A DNA stretch of 64,000 nt, taken from NCBI GenBank assembly GCA_010909165.1, contig MU008208.1:29545-93544 (forward strand), read 5' to 3'. The notes under the pieces were generated by a model. It saw nothing but the letters and a program-made list of their open reading frames with translations, was not told the origin of the DNA and made no database searches. Positions 11,350 to 22,242 of this stretch are shown here, in pieces; the first letter of the stretch is position 1; every line of letters starts with the position of its first letter. The stretch comes from Anthoceros angustus (taxonomy: Eukaryota > Streptophyta > Anthocerotopsida > Anthocerotales > Anthocerotaceae). The translations under genes and the position numbers were made by a program.

Positions 11350-14300
11350 TCTTAGAAATACAATTTGATTGCATTACATGCCTAGTGGAATACATTTGCC
11401 GAGGCGGAGGGGCGATGAGAAATCACAAATCTAGGCACCACAATTTCTACATCTGGCTGCACAAAGTGGTCTACAGGCGGTTCGCTACCCAAGTTCGCTG
11501 GTGGTTCCACCATATTTGTTGGTCCATCGCATGCTCCGATTGCTCCCGTTTGCAACTGCTTGGTGAAAGTGTGTTGGGCACAACATTGTCGAATCGGCAA
11601 ACTCCGGGAAGTTGTCGAGGTGCACTCGACGCCATAGCGTCAAACCATACATCCGGTCTCTGTCTAGTCTCAAGGTCCACATCGCATATGATTCCTCCCA
11701 ACACATTGCCATGTCTTTTCCAATTGGTAGGCCATAGGGAGGCGAAACTTCACCAAGGATGAGAAGCTCATCGGCATTCACGATTTCTGCTTGTTGCATC
11801 TTGCGTTGGCCACGCTGTTGCCTCCTCAACGCTTGGGTCCATGAAGCCATGGAGGCGCTTCCTCGGTCCGGCACCTCCATCACCACCGCAATGACTGCCC
11901 GGTCATGGGCGTGAGTCAATTTGCTAAAGGCGGATGAATTACTCGTGCCGCCAACGCGTTCAGTGCTCACGACACACAAGTGGATTATGGTTATGATTAC
12001 AAGTCCACGGCCAACATCACTCCAACAATTCTTCCATCCGTTCGAACCATGATGGAATTGGGGTGCAAATCGCCCATCCGGGGACTGGATCGGATGTGTC
12101 AACACTTAGCCAGCAGTGCTGGAAACTCCCAGGGCGGGTGTTGCCGCCCATACCTCCTTGTGTCAAGCGCCATGAAACCGAGTCATCCACCTCCAAAGGC
12201 GGTGGCGCTTGTTGGGATCACACTCAAACCATTCCACTTTGAATACAAACACGCTTAGTGTGTCGTAATTCGACCTCTAAGATGTCCTTGATTCGCCAAA
12301 ATATTCGCTCCTTCCACACTTTCCAACGCACGCGGTGAACCCAAGCATCTGTGTTGCCGCTTTGTTTAGTCGGCCTCTACGGTCACGAAAATGGTAACCT
12401 TGTGTCAAGACCTCGATATGCCTTGCCATATAAACGGGGTCCCCGGGCCAAGGCCTCAATATCTCCATACTCTGGGTCATTGACCCACTTTCCAAGTAGT
12501 CAATGCCGGCTTGTAACAAGTCCATGAAGTTGGGTCGGGTGTGTCCCTCCAGCATTGCATCTTGTTCTCGTTGGGCTCCCAATGTTCCAGAATGGAGTAA
12601 CAAGAACCAATGCAGTCTCTTGTGATCATCTGGCCCAAGTTTTATCTCCCGGGGTTTTCCAATCGGACGCTCGATCGTGTGGCGTTTGTTGGGCTTGTAA
12701 AATCCCTTGCAAAGCGGTGCTTGGCGCCATGTACTCTCGAGATAGTGCATTGCTTCCATGAGGAGATGCGGTGTGCACATCGCCCCTCCGCCTTGGCGAT
12801 TTGAGCGTGGCGTTTGAGGACTAGCATAAACCGTTCCATCGTACATCCACTGTGCGGTACCATGGTGGCTACCTCGTCAACCAGTGCACAATGAGGTCTG
12901 CATTATATTCGAGAAATTGACGGCATGTCTTTGCTCAAACCGATCAAAATGTCAATTGCCTCTGCGCAAATGTCTATGTTTATCCGGGTTGACATATCCA
13001 CCGATATAGAAGCCAGCCTCACGGCTATACTCTAGGTCATTCAAGTTGCCCTTCAAGACCATCGGAAGTAATATTGCAATAACAAGTGCGATCGTGGCTC
13101 TTGAGAAGACTTTCCGACCCGGCCGTCTTTAAGTTTGCTCGAAACACGCCATTGATCGCAAATTTGGGCCTTCACTTTGTCCATGGTCTTTGGAGAACAT
13201 ATGATAATTGTAAAGCCAATTTTTCACCATCTTCCAGCCAAAGCCGGGCTTGATCTAATGCTTGCATGTCGATGCGGCGCGTATCCCATTGCCGTGATAA
13301 CCTTCCACCGCTGGCGTTATTGACCTCGGCGTGCATTCGTCTTTCACCCTGTTTCTCTATGGACGCACTGGGAAACCAAGGATTAGGCTCGGATCATTAG
13401 GAAACTAGCAAGAACAAGAACAATGTTGTATCGTGGCCTAGAATAAAGCCGGGGTTAAGACCAATAGGTATGGCGCTTTATGAAGAACATTGATTGTCTC
13501 CTAATACCGGGCATGGCCGCTGTTTATCCGACGCCTCCGTGCCATCTCGGTGACCGTAGCCACATCCACTGCTGAGGGCTCAAGCATTGTTGAATGCCTC
13601 ACGGTTTGCACGGCGCCGCGTCTCGCAGTTGTAGGGCTCCACCGGTGATGGCCGTACAAAATTTTGTCCAGCATCGACCATCTTGCATCCAATTCATCCA
13701 CATTCAAAGCATGCCCGAGTAACCCTTGACTTGCAGCCCAAACAAGTTGCCTAAACCAGGGATAATGAAGTGGCTTGAATACTGCCGCAGTGGAACGTCC
13801 TCTTTGGATCTTGGCGGTGGAATGATCCTGGCATGACCGCCCCACAAACTTGCGAGCTCATCCGATGAGGGCTCGGATAAAGCGTCCATGTTGGCGGGTT
13901 GTGTGGGACACAGGATTATCGCGAGGAGGACGCTCTCTTTCTTTTGGCCAACCATGGCGGAAGATTATTAATAACCAGCATAAGCGGCCATATGGAATAT
14001 GCACTTGAGCGGTGTCACTAGGATTGAATCGATCGAGATGGAGAAGCGAATGTTCACATCCTCCCAGCAGTTATCAACCTCGTCCAAAGCGATGCATGCG
14101 GTATAATTCGATGTCACCATTCACACTCTGCCTACTAAACCATGTGGTTCTTTGCAAGCTTGGGACAACGGAACATCCGCAGGATGCGTTCCTGCACTGG
14201 GAAATAAAACAAGGTCTTTCGCCTGACTGGGGCACTACGCCTTGCCTTCTTTTCCCTGTAAAATGGTTCCCCACACTTGCAATGCGTTGCATTAGATTGG

Positions 14301-15045
14301 GATCCCCATGCGAGCATACACCCTTTTACACATGCTGGGATTCGGTGACAACCCTGTCCAATTGACTGGAGGATCTTTCGAGCCTCCCCTCGACTACCGG
14401 GCAACGTGTTACCAGGAGGAAGTAGGGCACTCTGGACAAATTTGAATATGGCATTCATCCCGCTGTCCGTTATGTGGTACCTTTCCTGTATGGTGAGGAG
14501 CCCAGTCATGCAGCGATTCTCCGGACTTGTAAGGGAGGCGGTAACATTATCTGATGGAATGGAAGCCTCGGACGCCAGCACATCTTGCAAGTGCAGTATG
14601 CCGTCAATGAATTCTCCTCCTCCGAGGGACGGGCGGGCCCAAAGACACCAAGCGTGGGCATGACAAGATGAGGGTCACCCGAGCACAAGGGGCGATGAGT
14701 CATCCGTAGTATGGAGAGTGAAGGCCACCCGGTGGCGGAAATGCCTGGTACTGGAGGATATCCTGGAAGCAACCAAGAAATAGATCAGTGGACCAAGAGG
14801 CTCTGAGACATCAAATTGCTGCAGGCAACACCCATGCCTTACATGTTTCTTGAAAAAAGTCCACCCATCGACATGGCGCATTGAGATATCGACGACATTT
14901 CTTGTTTGTAGGCCCATAATCTGGACATGGACACTCGATCTGCGAATGTGCCATTCGCCAAGTCGCCATGGGAGATTGGTCCTAGCGGTTCTCACTCGTT
15001 TATGGCACCCGGGGGCGAAGATGTCGAGGCAAGGGTGGCGCAATC
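11350..15045 (-). pseudogene. CACTA transposase, TNP2/Transposase_21-like, frameshifted
   Basis: Catalyses excision and integration of the element. In order on the minus strand: an N-terminal segment with the DISMRHVD...FFKKHVRHG pattern typical of the TNP2 leader (15,043-14,850); the TNP2 core YHITDSGMNAIFKF, LPPGNTLPGS, HCKCGEPFY and YFPVQERILRMF (14,590-14,135); then VNIRFSISID, matching the conserved FNLGLDWFNP-type strand that holds the first catalytic Asp (about 14,060); further open stretches at 13,955-13,501; a downstream block with KPREIKLGPDDHKRLHW (12,846-12,277); and VFKVEWFECDP, matching the C-terminal FKCKWF-type motif of the family (about 12,230). Several frameshifts break it. 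Motif identification is by recall of the family pattern. Confidence 0.7.
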
Positions 15046-17099
15046 GTCGTGGGCGGCGGCGGGAGCGGGGCGTAAGCGGGTGTCGGACTTAATGCGGCTG
15101 GCGCATTCACGAAACGACACAGTACACAGGGGTTTGGCGGAGACTAGCATCTTCACGCCCAAGTTATGCGTTCGCTTTAGTATGCACCACGAACCATTAG
15201 TGGTCCCGGTAGTGTGGAGGCGGGCGGTTTTAGCGGTTGCACTTTTGGCTTAGCGGGCCAAGCGGGGCGTGGTGAGTTAGTTGTTTGGATTCGGGTCTTA
15301 TGCACCTTCTTACAAGGTCGGCTGAACAAGCATCTTTGTTATGGCGAGTTGTTGAAGAGGAAGCATAATGTGAGGAAAGTCGGATGGTCAGCCATCGGCC
15401 GCTGTGTCGCAACTCCTCTGGCGGCTCATCGATGAAGGCCATCGAGCCGGGTTCTCGATTCGCGGCATATAGATGGCAAAACGTAGCAAAAGCATTGTGC
15501 GGGCGCGTCTACTAGCGAAGCCATGCTTTGAGTGGAATCAAGCCTCTCTTCACATGTGGGAGTATACATGTGCACACGCATACAAGCGGGAGGGGCGTGA
15601 GCCCGTTCCAGTCCACCATGAGGAAGGCGGCGGAATCTGTTCTTGGAGGCACCAGGGAATATTGTCCATGAGACCCAAGTACTCGTCTGAGCGATTATAC
15701 AGCGGTGATGCGGGACCATGGGCGATTCGGAAGGAGAAGTGGGGACCTCCGCGTGGTTTGTTGGCCGCCATCCTAGGTTGGGTGATGATTGGGTGGAGGC
15801 GAGAATTTGGGTGAAATCGGCGATGTGATAGAGGTGATGCGCAGGGAAGGCCTTGTCACATCAACGTGTCGAGATTGGCGTCGCCTTGCCGCATGCTCTT
15901 CAATTGTCACACTGTTGGCCGATTTGATATCACGGTGTTTGAAAATGCAGCAATTTTGGGAGGAGGCTAAGTCCCACCCCCTGTTTGGAGAACCATCAGC
16001 GGGATGCAATAGGTCCAGAACTACGATTGGGTGAAGTGGACGACGAGGGCATGGACATCTTTGTATCGCCTTTAATGGGCCTATGTGGCGAAGAGCGACT
16101 CGTTGTGGTGCAGCCCCGAGAATGCTTTCGTGGCTGTGGCGGAGCTTGCAGGGGAAGGGGAAGATGGCAATTTTGAAGACGTCGATTGATGCTGCGGGCT
16201 GTGGGCTATCGAAGGTGCCTTTCATCTATAGACATGAACCCTTTGTGGCGTGCAGTTTGGTCGAACGGACATCTATATCATGTCCTTGAGGGGTGCGATT
16301 TAATTATGCGAGCTTGCCCTCGTTGGGAATCGCAAAGGCTATGTTTTGGTGTCGGGGAAGTGTATGCCTTTTCTTCACCGAACAGGGTCACTTGGACTCG
16401 CCTTGGGTCGAGTTCGTCGTGGGAACTCCGGACTTTCGATGGGGTAGATGGCTTCTAAAAGAGCGATCGTTTGCTCCGTTACGAGTCTGTGCGGGTTGTG
16501 GTAAAGTAGGGCATTAGAAATGTGTTGATATGTGGCGGTGTTTTGGTGTGGAATCGCCTTTGTTTTGCATTTGAAAGATCGAGGGCTCGCCATCCACCGC
16601 TGTAACATGGGCTCCGCCCCGCCTTGTGTGTATCCGCCCAACGGTGTCGCAGATGCCGTGGTTGCAAGTCTCTTGCCGCTTGCTTTTTGGGGCCAATGTG
16701 ATCTATGTCGAGAGCATGGCCGCCTAAAACCGAAAGCGTAGATGGTACATTATTGCCGGGCTCAGACCGGACTCCCACATGGCGGCATGCATCGTCCACA
16801 AATATTCGTGCATATCGCCTTGACCGGCCGAACGCGAATGTGAGTACCGGATGACGTTGACATCCACTGGCGACGTGATTTACGCAGTACGGCATGGACG
16901 CCGACATTTACCGCCATCGTCGCTGCGGTGTCATCCGTGTTTGCCTTCACTTGAAGAAACCCGCAATGACGGTTTTCGGTGACGAATAAGGCCGCCACTG
17001 CGACCGGTACACGAAGATATCGTGACGTGGCATGTCAAGTATTACACGGACATTACGGCAATGGGCAACGTCATTCCAGCCATGTAATAAATCGGGCTT
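15046..17099. other. 5-prime part of the CACTA element upstream of the transposase
   Basis: GC-moderate sequence between the transposase N-terminus and the right terminal repeat. Short interrupted open stretches on both strands are not recognisable. It presumably contains the transposase promoter and subterminal binding repeats (ATTACA near 17,080). Confidence 0.4.
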
Positions 17100-17112
17100 C
17101 ATTGTTATAGTG
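17100..17112 (-). repeat. CACTA right terminal inverted repeat
   Basis: CATTGTTATAGTG, followed by AAC, the second copy of the target duplication. Confidence 0.92.
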
Positions 17113-17139
17113 AACGCGTGGAACACCAATTGTTTGCAG

Positions 17140-17475
17140 AGAAATATCAGGCAGCCTTAGATGCCCATCGAGATCGGCTCCACAATGAGCGAGCGAAGAT
17201 GACAAAGCATCGCAGCAAGAGCTACGTGGAGCCCCACAAATATATGTTATTGACCATCGATGGAATGGACCAAGAAGATGTGAGCTTCCGCATTTCTTGC
17301 GGTGGTCAAGAATTTGGATGAAGAATGTCGATTTCAAAGCGTTCGCTAGGGTGCATGATTCACAATTACACTCACAAAGCTAGGCATATTTGCATTATGC
17401 CAACCTCTAATGACGCCTAATTTGACTATAAACATCATTCAAGATGTTATTGTGGAACGAAAAGTTTGGGCATAA
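17140..17475 (+). pseudogene. DUF7869-family protein, central exon after the CACTA insertion
   Basis: Continues the frame of the exon ending at 8,125. It encodes EKYQAALDAHRDRLHNERAK, then a KHRSKSY...HKYMLLTIDGMDQ stretch containing the family signature IDGMDQ (first conserved Asp). After a frameshift near 17,285 it continues with PHF-, KNLDEE- and GCMIHNYTHKARHI-like segments and reaches IIQDVIVE-like sequence at about 17,450. The remainder of the domain (LDNT and GHTHD motifs) is missing because different, repeat-rich sequence begins at about 17,500. Confidence 0.6.
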
Positions 17476-17639
17476 GTTTAAGTGAGTTGTTTTTGAACAG
17501 TCCTAATTCTTTTGATAGAAATGGTTTGGTGGAAACATGCGAGAAATGTTTTTGTTCGATTGAAGTGAGTCAGAGGATGCTGAAGGCAGAGAGGATACTT
17601 AGGGAAAAGAAACGGATCGAAATGAGCTTCTAGTGAGGA

Positions 17640-17850
17640 GGGTAGGAGACATATGTGAACGGGTAGGAGATGTCCCATGCTGGTGGGAGGTATCCTACCA
17701 CCGTGGGAGAAACTCCTACCACGGTAGGCTAAGTGGAGAGAACTCCCACCCCGAGGTATGGGTAGGAGAATGTCCTACCACCGAGGTGGCCCAGCTAGCG
17801 TTTTGATGACCTACCTGGGGAGTAGCCTACCACGGTAGGAAAAGGGTGAA
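17640..17850. repeat. Cluster of CCTACC/GGTAGG motifs in both orientations
   Basis: More than ten copies of GGTAGGA/TCCTACC-type words lie within 210 bases, several as small palindromes such as CCTACCACGGTAGG and CCTACCACCGTGGG. Related GTAGGG/CCCTAC words continue through the tandem repeat downstream. Confidence 0.7.
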
Positions 17851-18114
17851 GGCAATTAAGCCAAGGAAGTAGCTTGAGGTTGCTCAAGCACTGCTGATAG
17901 GCTTGCAGAGGCAAAGGCCCCGATTATTGGGGCCACCACCAAGTTTGAGGGGAAGGCAAAGTAATTTGCCACATGTGGAAGAAGGAGAGACATGGCGGTG
18001 CTCATATTGCTGAGATTTTGCGAAGGGAGGGCTGCTAGGTAGAGGTGCGCAAGGGTTGCTGCAAGAAGATGGGCCAAGTGCCCGTAATGGTGGAATTGTG
18101 TGGGATCTCGGTGG

Positions 18115-20008
18115 CTCTAGGTTGGGAGCTCAAGATGCGAGAGAGGAGCGAATCGTGCAAGGATGGGAGCAAGGAAGGAGGGTTGGTAGGAGGTGTTGTT
18201 GAGGCGTGAGGAGTTCACCGGGAATAAGTGCTTTTATTGATTGAGTGTTATGCTAATTGGGTGTGTTGGACAATGAATCCATAAGAACTCGAAAGTTAAG
18301 TGTCCTAGGGGTGGATCAGTACCGAGATGAGGTGCTTTTTGTGTGAGGTGTTTCAGCTTATATATTTGCAGAAGTCACATCAGAGCTAATTGGGAGAGTG
18401 TATGAGTGGTGCACCCTACGCGGAGAGGATGTAGGGTGGTAGTGGACGTAGGGCATGGCACTCCCTACTGTAGGGAGGGAGGTGCACCCTACGCGGAGCA
18501 GGTGAAGGGAGGTGCACTCTATGTATGTATGTATGTATTCATGTATTCATGGGGGTAGGACGCGTGTCCATAAGAACTGCCCTACCGCGTAGGGAACAAG
18601 GTAGGAGGAGACGAGATGCAGTAGTGTAGGGAGGTGGCGGAAAGGTGTGACTGAGGGTGACCATGCATAGATAAGATGTAGGGTGATGTCTCTACTATGT
18701 AGTTGACAGGTAGGATGAGAGTGTCATGAGAGTGTCTCACCGTAGGGAGTGGTGAGGTCTCCACGGGCAGCGTGGCGGGGCGCGACACCCTACTTGGATA
18801 CTTGGGAAGCAAGCTTTCAGACAGGCGTGTCAACCTAGGAAGTTGTTAACAAGAGTATGCAAGGTTGAGGATAAATAGGGTATATTAGGAATAATAATCC
18901 ATAAATATGTAAGGTGTAGTGTAGGGTGTTTATAACAAGTAGGGCTACTAATCGAGGACGGTGGAAATAGTGCCACATGGCAAGGAATCAACGCCTATAT
19001 CAAGAGTTTCTCACTACCAAAGGGCCATGCAAGGGGTGTGTAGGGAGTGGCACCTAGGAATTCAGTGATCCGCAGGGCTCTAGGTTGGGAGCTCAGCATG
19101 CGAGAGAGGAGCAGCAATCGGTGCAAGGATGGGAGCAAGGAAGGAGGGTTGGTAGGAGGTGTTGTTGAGGCGTGAGGAGTTCACCGGGGAATAAGTGCAG
19201 TTTATTCAGATTGAGTGTTATGCACAAGCTAATTGGGTGTGTTGGACAATGAATCCATAAGAACTCGAAAGTTAAGTGTCCTAGGGGTGGATCAGTACCG
19301 AGATGAGGTGCTTTTTGTGTGAGGTGTTTCAGCTTATATATTTGCAGAAGTCACATCAGAGCTAATTGGGAGAGTGTATGAGTGGTGCACCCTACGCTGT
19401 GGTAGTGTGAGGGCATGGCACTCCCTCGAGGAGGAGGTGCACCACGCTGAGTGTGAAGGAGGTGCACTCTATGTATGTATGTATTCATGTATTCATGTAT
19501 ATGGGTAGGACGGGCGTGTCCACAGAAGTGCCCCTACCGGTAGGGAACAAGGTAGGGAACAAGTAGGGGACAGATGCAAGGGGGAGGGTGAGATGTAGGG
19601 TGACCAGGTGACCATGCATAGGGATGTAGGGTGATGTGGCTCACGCAGTGATAGGTAGGCAGGATGAGAGTGTCATGAGTCCTCACCGTAGGGAGTGGTG
19701 AGGTCTCCACGTAAGCAGGGGGGCGCACCCTACTTGGATACTTGGGAAGCAAGTCAGATAGGGCGTGTTTCAACCTAGGAAGTTGTTAAAAAGGGCAGTA
19801 TGCAAGGTTGAGGATAAATAGGGTATATTAGGAATAATAATCCATAAATATGTAAGGCGGTGTAGGGGGTGTTTATAACAAGTAGGGCTTTAATCGAGGA
19901 TTGGGAAATAGTGCCACATGGCAAGGAATCAACGCCTATATCAAGAGTTTTTGTCATTACTACCAAAGGGCCATGCAAGCGGGTGTGTAGGGAGTGGCAC
20001 CTAGGAAG
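18115..20008. repeat. 963-bp unit present twice in tandem
   Basis: Units start CTCTAGGTTGGGAGCTCA at 18,115 and 19,078 and end GGGAGTGGCACCTAGGAA. Each contains GTGCACCCTACG words, a GTAT microsatellite (18,521-18,550 and 19,471-19,500), and GGATAAATAGGGTATATTAGG near the end. Many small indels separate them. No coding potential is recognised. Confidence 0.85.
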
Positions 20009-21484
20009 TCTGTGAGGAATCGCGAGGAAGAGCTTGGGCATGCACGGAAAGCTAGAGCAAGGACTTGGTGGGAACGCTGTGTGTGTGCAAGGAGAAGGAG
20101 GTGTGCGTGTAAGGAGTTGTGTGTGAAGGGATTTGAAGCACGATCGAAGAGAGCAAGGGCGCTGATTTTTGTGTGTGCCTAACCTTGCAAGTGAGGGATT
20201 TGGTAAGGAGGTGTATGTTGTGAGGACACCAAGTTTGAGCTAGGTGGGACTGTGGAGTGAAGAGGAAGTGGAAAAGGGAGTTGTTTCTCTGGTGGATTTT
20301 GTGGCGAGTGAAGAAAGCTTGCGTGAGAAACGAGGGAGCAGGAGAAGAGCCCAACACATCCGGCTGTATATGGAAGGCCGAGAGGATGATTCGAGGAGGA
20401 AGAGGAAGGCATGGAGCAAGATCCGCCACGGAGACCTTCTTGCGGAGAGTGGGAGGCAGGGCCATAAGAAGTGACCCTACGTCCGTAGGAGGTGTAGAGT
20501 GGCCACGAGGGGGATCATCCAGATCACGGCGACGCATCTAGAGGTAATTGAAGAGGTTGGTGGTAGCTTGGAGGTGGCTCATTGCTTGGGGAGACTTTTC
20601 TTTAGAGGAGGACAGATTAATGCTTGTCAACCCAAAGAGGGTGTGTTGACTAGCTAGATAGGAATGTTGACAGAGCCATTAAGGCTCACATAGGTGAAGT
20701 TTGCTAGAATAGAATTTCACCCAAGATGCTTGGATGTCGAACTTAAAGTCCGGCAACAGGATACACTAAAATAAGGAGTGAGGCAGGCTGTGAGGGCGCT
20801 GTGGGAGGTTATGTGAGGACCTCCTACAAAAGGAGGGAGCTTGTGAAGTAAAATTATCGTGTCTTGCGCCTCCCTACCGCGAGTCCTTTGCTCCTTGTGA
20901 AGGAAGTTCGTGCACCGCAAGCTAACGAAGGCCCGGGTAGAGAGGGAGTTTGCGATGGCCGGAGTGCTTGGAGGCTGCTCCTCGCAGTGTCTCCGAGTTG
21001 CTCCCTTGTGAATGGTTGCCGTGGTGAATTGCTTTGCTTTGAGTGTGTGGCGATGCTCAAGGAACTCTCGCTTGAGGGTAGACTCGCAGTGGAAAGACTG
21101 GAGGTTCTCACTGTCTGTGAACTACACGGCAACCGCCCAAGGAAAACTTGTTGATTCAGACTGACCCTGTGCAGCCAGCCGAAGGGCGAGTCACTGAATA
21201 AGCTTAGATGGTGGCATTAGGAGTAGGAGGTGGGAGTGTATGTTGAGGCAGAGGGTAGGATGAAGGAAAGCGTTGATGATGGTAGAAGAACCATTGAGGA
21301 GGGAATTAGAGTGTAGATCATAGCCAATGGCCCAAGGCAAGAGCCTGTGGGAGGTGTCCCAAATCATACGAGAACGCGTTCCAAAGGGTAGCTAGCCCCA
21401 CGGATAACATTGCGCAAGTGACTGGGGTCCCTCGGTGCCTCAATGATTCCACGCTGTCGAGGCATGGCCTACGATAGTCAGAAA
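20009..21484. other. No gene recognised between tandem repeat and composite element
   Basis: Purine-rich GAGGAAG sequence to about 20,560, then mixed sequence. A 96-codon open stretch at 20,864-21,154 (plus) and its antisense give Leu/Glu/Arg-rich translation without recognisable domains. The composite element's tip begins at about 21,485. Confidence 0.4.
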
Positions 21485-21745
21485 GTCGCTGCCTCGCCCT
21501 GGGGCCTCGACGCCTGGTTTTTTTTTCGGTAGTGCAAAATTTTAGAGAGAGAAAATTGACCTTTTGGTCATTATTTTACCCAGAGTAAAATTCATTAAAA
21601 GATAGAAAATCATCTACCATCAAGGTACAAAACAACCGAACCATACAAGTGGGTAAAATCATCTACCATCAAGGTAGAAAATAGAGCACTAGAGTAGAAA
21701 ACATGGCGACCAAGTGAATACTACCGGTCTAGAAGCTCATTCTAG
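21485..21745 (-). repeat. Recombinase-side terminus of the composite element (T1)
   Basis: Read on the minus strand it contains TTTCTAGAATGAGCTTCTAG, GTATTCACTTGG, AATGACCAAAAGGTCAATTT and a CTCTCTCT tract, ending GGCGTCGAGGCCCCAGGG. The same order occurs at 720-985 and 5,670-5,925 on the plus strand. Confidence 0.7.
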
Positions 21746-22242
21746 AAATCCCACCAAAATCGCTAATCGACAAAAACATTTTACGTTAAATAATATTCAT
21801 GCGGATCCGGGATATACAAAAACCAACAAAGAAACCTTTTCTTTGCGAGTTTCTGTATATCCGAATGGCATGAAATACAATTCAACTAATGAAGAGTAAA
21901 TACGATAGATTGAACTCGCTAGATTGAACTCTACTTCAACAACAATGGAACCTACAAAACAAAACGAAAAAGACACAAACCGTGATTAGAATACTAGAAA
22001 ACACGGAAATAATCATAGCAAATACTTAAAATGATACTCACCTTATTTAGGAAATTGATCGTATAATTATGATTGAAAAGCGTAATTAACCACTTGGCTT
22101 GATTGGCGGTTGTACGATCATTCTTGGCAACCAATTGATGAAGGCGAGGACTTGGACGAATTGTCAAATTTTCGCAAGGTGACAACCTAATAAAATACAA
22201 CCATTGATTTTCAATGTGCTGAATAAAGAGCATAACAAAACT

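Larger units (their letters stand above)
8854..17112 (-). mobile_element. Complete CACTA (EnSpm-type) transposon, 8,259 bp
   Basis: A cut-and-paste DNA transposon with exact boundaries. It starts CACTATAACAATG (8,854-8,866) and ends CATTGTTATAGTG (17,100-17,112), a perfect 13-bp terminal inverted repeat opening with the diagnostic CACTA. It is flanked by AAC on both sides (8,851-8,853 and 17,113-17,115), the 3-bp target duplication expected of this superfamily. Subterminal ATTACA words recur near both ends. The encoded transposase lies on the minus strand and resembles TNP2 (Transposase_21 family). Insertion is within an intron of a DUF7869-family gene. The reading frames are broken, but perfect terminal repeats and target duplication suggest a fairly recent insertion or sequencing indels. 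Confidence 0.9.
8126..17139 (+). other. Intron of the DUF7869 gene, swollen by a CACTA insertion
   Basis: The donor is CAAG|GTATTC at 8,126 and the acceptor TTGTTTGCAG ends at 17,139. The splice is phase 1 and completes a Glu codon (G|AG). The intron is 9,014 bp; removing the transposon and one copy of its target duplication leaves 752 bp. The remaining intron contains two GC-rich palindromes (8,306 and 8,677). Confidence 0.55.

Noticed and set aside
17640-20008. CRISPR-like array
   Set aside because: Repeats are short, irregular and in both orientations, without constant-length spacers, in a eukaryotic context.
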